Below, piece by piece: positions 55,017 through 58,706 of a DNA stretch of 58,706 nucleotides; positions within the stretch are counted from its first letter, which is position 1; each line of letters starts with the position of its first letter. Origin of the DNA: Paracholeplasma vituli (GTDB lineage Bacteria; Bacillota_I; Bacilli_A; Acholeplasmatales; UBA5453); assembly GCF_025446935.1 (NCBI RefSeq), contig NZ_JAOEGN010000014.1, positions 1-58,706 on the forward strand, read 5' to 3'. The notes under the pieces are model-generated. The model was not told the DNA's origin. It worked only from the letters and a program-made list of their open reading frames with translations, and searched no databases. A program made the translations under genes and the position numbers.

Positions 55017-56855
55017 CTATTTCACAAGCAATCTTAAACTATTTAAAATAACCAATATGGTTGAACCTTCATGGAATATGACACCAAGCGGTAACAACAC
55101 AATACCTAATACGTTGGATAGTAACAATAAAGTAATGACTGTGATCGAGAATACAATGTTTTGGAGTGCAATCTTCTTCATTTCTTTAGCTAGATAGACG
55201 GATTTCACGATATTCTCAATATTATTGTTCATGAAGACAATGTCGGCTGTTTCTAGAGAAACATCTGTACCTGAACCCATCGCGACTCCAACATCAGCAC
55301 TTGCAAGCGCAGGCGCGTCGTTGATGCCATCACCAACCATCATCACAGTACTACCTGATTTTTTCAAAGATTCCACATGTTTAAGTTTGTCTTCAGGTAA
55401 TAATTCACTTAAGACATAGCTAATACCTGCTTCTTTCGCAATCGAACCTGCAGTATAACGGTTATCCCCAGTCATTAAAATTGGACGGATATTTAAAGCT
55501 TTAAGTGAACTAATAGCTTCTTTAACACGTGGTCTAATTTGGTCCATTAATGCTATGTAGCCAATTAAGTTGCCATCTTTTGAAATCCAGACTGTGGTAA
55601 AACCTGCCTTGTGGGCTTCATCTATCCTTAATTTGAGTTCATTTGAAATCACCACATCAAAACGACCAACTTGATAAAGGTGACCTTCATACGTACCTTC
55701 AATTCCCTTACCTGGAGTTTCTCTAGATTCAATATGAATTTCATCGGTGTTTTCTAAGTAAGTAACCACTGCTTTCGCAAGCGGATGGGTAGATTGTTTT
55801 TCTAACGCATAAATAACCTTGCATAATTCTGCGTGATTTTCGACTGTACAATAGATTTCTTTAACTTCAGGTTTACCTTCTGTAATGGTTCCGGTCTTAT
55901 CTAATAATACAGCGTCAATTTTAGATAAGGTTTCAAGGTGCTTGCCACCCTTTATAAGAATCCCTTTACGTGATGCGTTCGATAAAGAGGATAATACGGC
56001 TGGTGAAACGGATGCGACTAACGCACATGGAGACCCGACAACCAATACGACGATACCACGATAAAATGCTTCATCTCTTGTCCACCATCCAAATACGGGT
56101 GGTAAAAACATGGTTGCAAGCGATAATGCGATGACAACATATACATACCAACGTTCAAATTGTTCGATGAAACTTTCGGACTCGGTTTTGTTTTGATGGG
56201 CTGTTTCGACGAAATCAATGATTTTTTGAACCATCGAATCTTTCATGTCTTTCGTAACTTTAACTTTGATTAAGGCAGATTCATTTAAAGTTCCTGAAAA
56301 CACAGAATCTCCAACTTTTTTATCGACTGGTACGAACTCACCTGTAATCATCGATTCGTTGATTGCGGTCGATCCGAATACAATCGTACCGTCGGCAGGA
56401 ATGGATGACCCTACTTTGATAATGACCACATCCCCAATATTGAGTTCGCTAACTTTAACGACTTTCTCTGTTCCATTAAAATCTAGAACCGCTTCTTCTG
56501 GTGCTAAGCTCAATAAACTTGTAAAAGCTTTTTCACTCTTCGCGGTCGCGTAGTCTTCTAATAGACCTGAGAGTGCGAAAATGAATATTAAAATAGCGCC
56601 TTCTGCGTAATTTTTGAGGATGAATGCGCCTAATGCTGCGATGATCATCAAGAATTCAACGTTCAAAGCTTTATTCTGAATCGTTTTAATCACGCCTTCT
56701 TTGGCTTTATAAAAACCCCCAAAGACAAAGGATAATCCAAATAAGACCATTTGAGTGGTTTCGTTTAATAAGGATTTAAAAATAAGTGTAAATAAAATGA
56801 GGACAATCGCAGTCACCGTTAAAGTAGTCTCGATTGTCAAATTGTTTTTCTTCAT
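55017..56855 (-). CDS. P1B-4-type heavy-metal P-type ATPase
   Basis: 612 residues from the ATG at 56855 (GGAGGAATTC upstream). P-type motifs: phosphorylation DKTGTITEG, TGDNRYTA and MVGDGINDAPAL. The membrane metal motif is SPC (VGSPCALVA) and the last membrane segment contains HEGST, the combination of the P1B-4 group, which includes Bacillus PfeT (Fe2+ efflux) and Co2+ pumps. No N-terminal metal-binding domain. Co-transcription with a peroxiredoxin supports a role in iron efflux under peroxide stress (inference). Confidence 0.92.
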   Translation of the reverse strand: MKKNNLTIETTLTVTAIVLILFTLIFKSLLNETTQMVLFGLSFVFGGFYKAKEGVIKTIQNKALNVEFLMIIAALGAFILKNYAEGAILIFIFALSGLLEDYATAKSEKAFTSLLSLAPEEAVLDFNGTEKVVKVSELNIGDVVIIKVGSSIPADGTIVFGSTAINESMITGEFVPVDKKVGDSVFSGTLNESALIKVKVTKDMKDSMVQKIIDFVETAHQNKTESESFIEQFERWYVYVVIALSLATMFLPPVFGWWTRDEAFYRGIVVLVVGSPCALVASVSPAVLSSLSNASRKGILIKGGKHLETLSKIDAVLLDKTGTITEGKPEVKEIYCTVENHAELCKVIYALEKQSTHPLAKAVVTYLENTDEIHIESRETPGKGIEGTYEGHLYQVGRFDVVISNELKLRIDEAHKAGFTTVWISKDGNLIGYIALMDQIRPRVKEAISSLKALNIRPILMTGDNRYTAGSIAKEAGISYVLSELLPEDKLKHVESLKKSGSTVMMVGDGINDAPALASADVGVAMGSGTDVSLETADIVFMNNNIENIVKSVYLAKEMKKIALQNIVFSITVITLLLLSNVLGIVLLPLGVIFHEGSTILVILNSLRLLVK

Positions 56856-56918
56856 AAGAATTCCTCCACTGGAACTAGTATAACATAACGATTGGCTAAT
56901 CTTATAAATAATGCACAT

Positions 56919-57223
56919 ATTTATTATAAATAGTCATAGTTTTTAGAAATATTATGAGTTGAACATAATTTTGAATCTTTTTTTAGATATTTGACACAAA
57001 CTAAAATGTAAATTAATACAATAAACTAAAACAAAATCTTCATTTAAAACTCGATACTACAATCGTGTCTTTCCTAACTATACGTATACCCTTCAAAGTA
57101 ATTTAAATCTACTTGGTATATATAATCATACGATTGTTATATTTTTGTTGGTTATAATCAAACATTTACATATTTTTATTTTTGATGGTACCATGAAATC
57201 ATAATAAATCATCGATCTGGAGC
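56919..57223. other. AT-rich intergenic stretch
   Basis: Divergent promoter region between the metal ATPase and the membrane protein. A TATACT near 56877 is a possible -10 for the ATPase. A TTATAATAAAT near 56930 weakly resembles half a Fur/PerR box. Nothing else seen. Confidence 0.4.
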
Positions 57224-57229
57224 GTGTAT

Positions 57230-57733
57230 ATGGAAAATAATACTAAGACGTTTAACAAGATTATGTATTTAAAATATTTAAACCCTAAGAAAAGCCGAAT
57301 TATCTGGGCAGAAACCATAGACCTTACCTTATTCATAAGCATATTTATTGGTATCGTCTTTTACTATGCCGTGTACTTAGACAACACCAGTAGTGGTCTT
57401 GCCTTATTCATTTTATTTGTTTATTTAGTCGTTCAGCTTCTAATCCTATTTACGTTCCGACTTTTCGGATATAACAGTTTCGGATACTTCCTCCTTGGTT
57501 TAGTTCATATACCTGGTTCATCCGGTATAAGATTATACCAATCAGAATTTTTTGAACTGTGGTTTCAATCTATAGAATATAAATTTAAGTACCACAATGC
57601 CTATGAGTTTTTTAATTTCTTAAACAATGTGTACTATCAGTCACTTGTAAATGATGAAAACAATGTGTACATCGTAAGCCTTCGGAAATATAAAAAAATG
57701 ATTGCTAACAAAGAACTCATCCTAACAGAGTAA
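57230..57733 (+). CDS. RDD-like membrane protein, unknown function
   Basis: 167 residues from the ATG at 57230 after GGAGCG. Three hydrophobic segments (about 27-47, 53-73 and 79-95). The pattern RIIWAETIDLTLFISIFIG, then LFGYNSFGYFLLGLVHI, resembles the two halves of RDD-family proteins, though the key Asp-containing motif is only partly matched. The C-terminal tail is soluble. Monocistronic. Confidence 0.5.
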   Translation: MENNTKTFNKIMYLKYLNPKKSRIIWAETIDLTLFISIFIGIVFYYAVYLDNTSSGLALFILFVYLVVQLLILFTFRLFGYNSFGYFLLGLVHIPGSSGIRLYQSEFFELWFQSIEYKFKYHNAYEFFNFLNNVYYQSLVNDENNVYIVSLRKYKKMIANKELILTE

Positions 57734-57757
57734 ATATTTTAACATTAATCCTCAACC

Positions 57758-57793
57758 ATCAAACACGATTCTTTGTATTTGGTGGTTTTTTTG
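57758..57793 (+). terminator. Terminator of the RDD-like gene
   Basis: ACCATCAAA...TTTGGTGGT hairpin (one G-T pair) followed by T residues. Confidence 0.75.
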
Positions 57794-57824
57794 ATTCAGT
57801 TTTATTTGAATTTACCTTCAGAAC

Positions 57825-57945
57825 AAAGAGGTGAATAAATCACCCTTTAAAGAATGATTCATTTCCACTTAACGATTTAACTCGTCTTATTTAAAAACGA
57901 CTACACACCAAATAGGTATGTACGCTTAGGAGTGTTCGCTCCCTT
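57825..57945 (-). mobile_element. IS200/IS605-type right end with probable omega-RNA region
   Basis: Terminal hairpin GGTGA-ataaa-TCACC at 57830-57844 and the block shared with 36803-36925, overlapping the 3' end of tnpB. The conserved extent and the overlap with the tnpB stop fit the omega-RNA scaffold that guides TnpB. Confidence 0.65.
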
Positions 57946-58706
57946 ATTCCCTATCCATAAGGCATTGGGGTTACCTTTTCGAATCATATTTAATGAGGCA
58001 TTTTGATCAGCGTTTATCAAAGTGCCTTTTTTACTTCTATATAAACCTCTTTTGATTCTAACACCTGAGAAATCACCTTTTACGAATTCATCTTGGTCTA
58101 GATATGACGCTTTGGAAGTATATGCTTCATTAATCACTTTGGTTTCAATACCTATCTGTTTAGCTAAGTATATGATACGGTCTCTAAGTCTCGCGATTGG
58201 AATACTCTTCGTCCATTGATTATAAATGTCAGATAGTCGCTCATCTTTAAAGATATCATTATAACCAATGATGATTTGTTTCACTTTATTATCTATCGCG
58301 TGATGAATAATGAGTTTAGCTGCTTTATATATCCCATAATCCATTTGATGGTTTCTCTTATCCATTAGACGAATCATTTGTTTGGTTAAGATAGTTTGAT
58401 TGGGTCTAGTACTAGCTAGTTTAGCGATTCGTTTATGATAAAACTGATTCATACTCTTTAACCGTTTGCCATCTAACAATAAATGCTCATTATTCGTGAC
58501 TGAACAAAATGCTAGATTGTTATAACCAAAATCGATGCCCATGGTTTCGGTAAGATCATCTAATTTCATTTTAGGTGTCTCATCTAAATAGACATAGACC
58601 ACTTCGATGTATTGGCCATCATAGTAGGACTTGATGGTGATTTCTTTGATTGGTTTGGTTTGGATACATTTGGGTGTGGGGATATCTAGTGATAAATCAC
58701 TTAAAT
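57901..58706 (-). CDS. tnpB: TnpB RNA-guided nuclease (IS605 OrfB), truncated by window edge
   Basis: About 268 codons visible; the frame is still open at the window end, so the N-terminus lies outside. RuvC-I Asp in MGIDFGYNN, the EAYTSKASYLD region (RuvC-II Glu and the usual zinc-ribbon area, although the common Cys after SK is Ala), IKRGLYRSKKGTLINAD and RuvC-III Asp in NADQNASLNMIRK. This subgroup (IIIGYN..., YTSK.S.LD) is common in Firmicutes. It cuts DNA next to the element's recognition motif, guided by omega-RNA. No tnpA is visible in the window. Confidence 0.9.
   Translation of the reverse strand, partial: LSDLSLDIPTPKCIQTKPIKEITIKSYYDGQYIEVVYVYLDETPKMKLDDLTETMGIDFGYNNLAFCSVTNNEHLLLDGKRLKSMNQFYHKRIAKLASTRPNQTILTKQMIRLMDKRNHQMDYGIYKAAKLIIHHAIDNKVKQIIIGYNDIFKDERLSDIYNQWTKSIPIARLRDRIIYLAKQIGIETKVINEAYTSKASYLDQDEFVKGDFSGVRIKRGLYRSKKGTLINADQNASLNMIRKGNPNALWIGNKGANTPKRTYLFGV

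Noticed and set aside
56925-56945. Fur/PerR box upstream of the metal ATPase
   Set aside because: Only one half resembles TTATAAT; the second half does not match, and such AT runs are common here.

Overview
The window is an AT-rich chromosomal segment (roughly 35-40% GC by eye) from a low-GC Firmicute/Mollicutes-like bacterium. Gene content fits the Acholeplasma/Izemoplasma branch best (inference). It has a fermentative core (pgk, tpiA, pyruvate:ferredoxin oxidoreductase), a SUF iron-sulphur operon, many lipoproteins, an Opp system with an oversized OppF, and no cell-wall synthesis genes. It still keeps Bacillus-type regulation: CcpA, HPr, T-boxes, a c-di-AMP riboswitch, YlbF/YlbG and a ComK relative. 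The genetic code is standard. TGA terminates rimM, oppB and oppD through ATGA overlaps with the next start, and Trp is TGG.

Layout. 0.2-5.3 kb: pepF; a cation/proton antiporter with a PII-like partner behind a c-di-AMP riboswitch; trpS behind a Trp T-box. 5.3-8.9 kb: a stand-alone C-A-T-R non-ribosomal peptide synthetase. 9-12.4 kb: lipid kinase, tyrS behind a Tyr T-box, ccpA. 12.4-16 kb: the rplS-trmD-rimM / khpA-rpsP ribosomal cluster, split by an opposite-strand GGDEF gene that carries an in-frame TGA. 16-24 kb: ylbF/ylbG, def, a TIM-barrel protein, an rRNA methyltransferase, thiI, fRMsr, rpsD and an ArsB-like permease. 23-27.5 kb: a pgk / XRE-cupin / HPr / tpiA operon, a ComK-like gene and an msmX-type ATPase. 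27.5-34.9 kb: a YcxB-like protein, a PucR-like regulator, an S66 peptidase, a small secreted protein and sufCDSUB. 34.9-37.3 kb: a 1.1-kb gap with a probable structured RNA, a degenerate response regulator, and a TnpB-derived remnant. 37.3-50.7 kb: a surface peptide-use locus (S41-like lipoprotein, OppA, OppBCDF, an InlB-repeat lipoprotein, two membrane proteins). 50.9-57.7 kb: pyruvate:ferredoxin oxidoreductase, a Bcp peroxiredoxin, a P1B-4-type metal ATPase and a membrane protein. 57.8 kb to the end: a TnpB gene with its right end, cut by the window.

How it works together (inference). CcpA and an HPr that keeps the regulatory Ser but has lost the Arg-Pro next to the active His would give carbon control without normal phosphotransfer. 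Matching cre sites lie at the msmX transcription start (repressing position) and about 66 bases upstream of the oppA start (activating position). Extracellular protease, Opp importer and cytoplasmic PepF form a plausible peptide-scavenging chain. The most unusual items are the single-module NRPS, the ComK homologue, the altered HPr, the intergenic structured RNA, and the internally deleted TnpB element that keeps a right end nearly identical to that of the larger copy.
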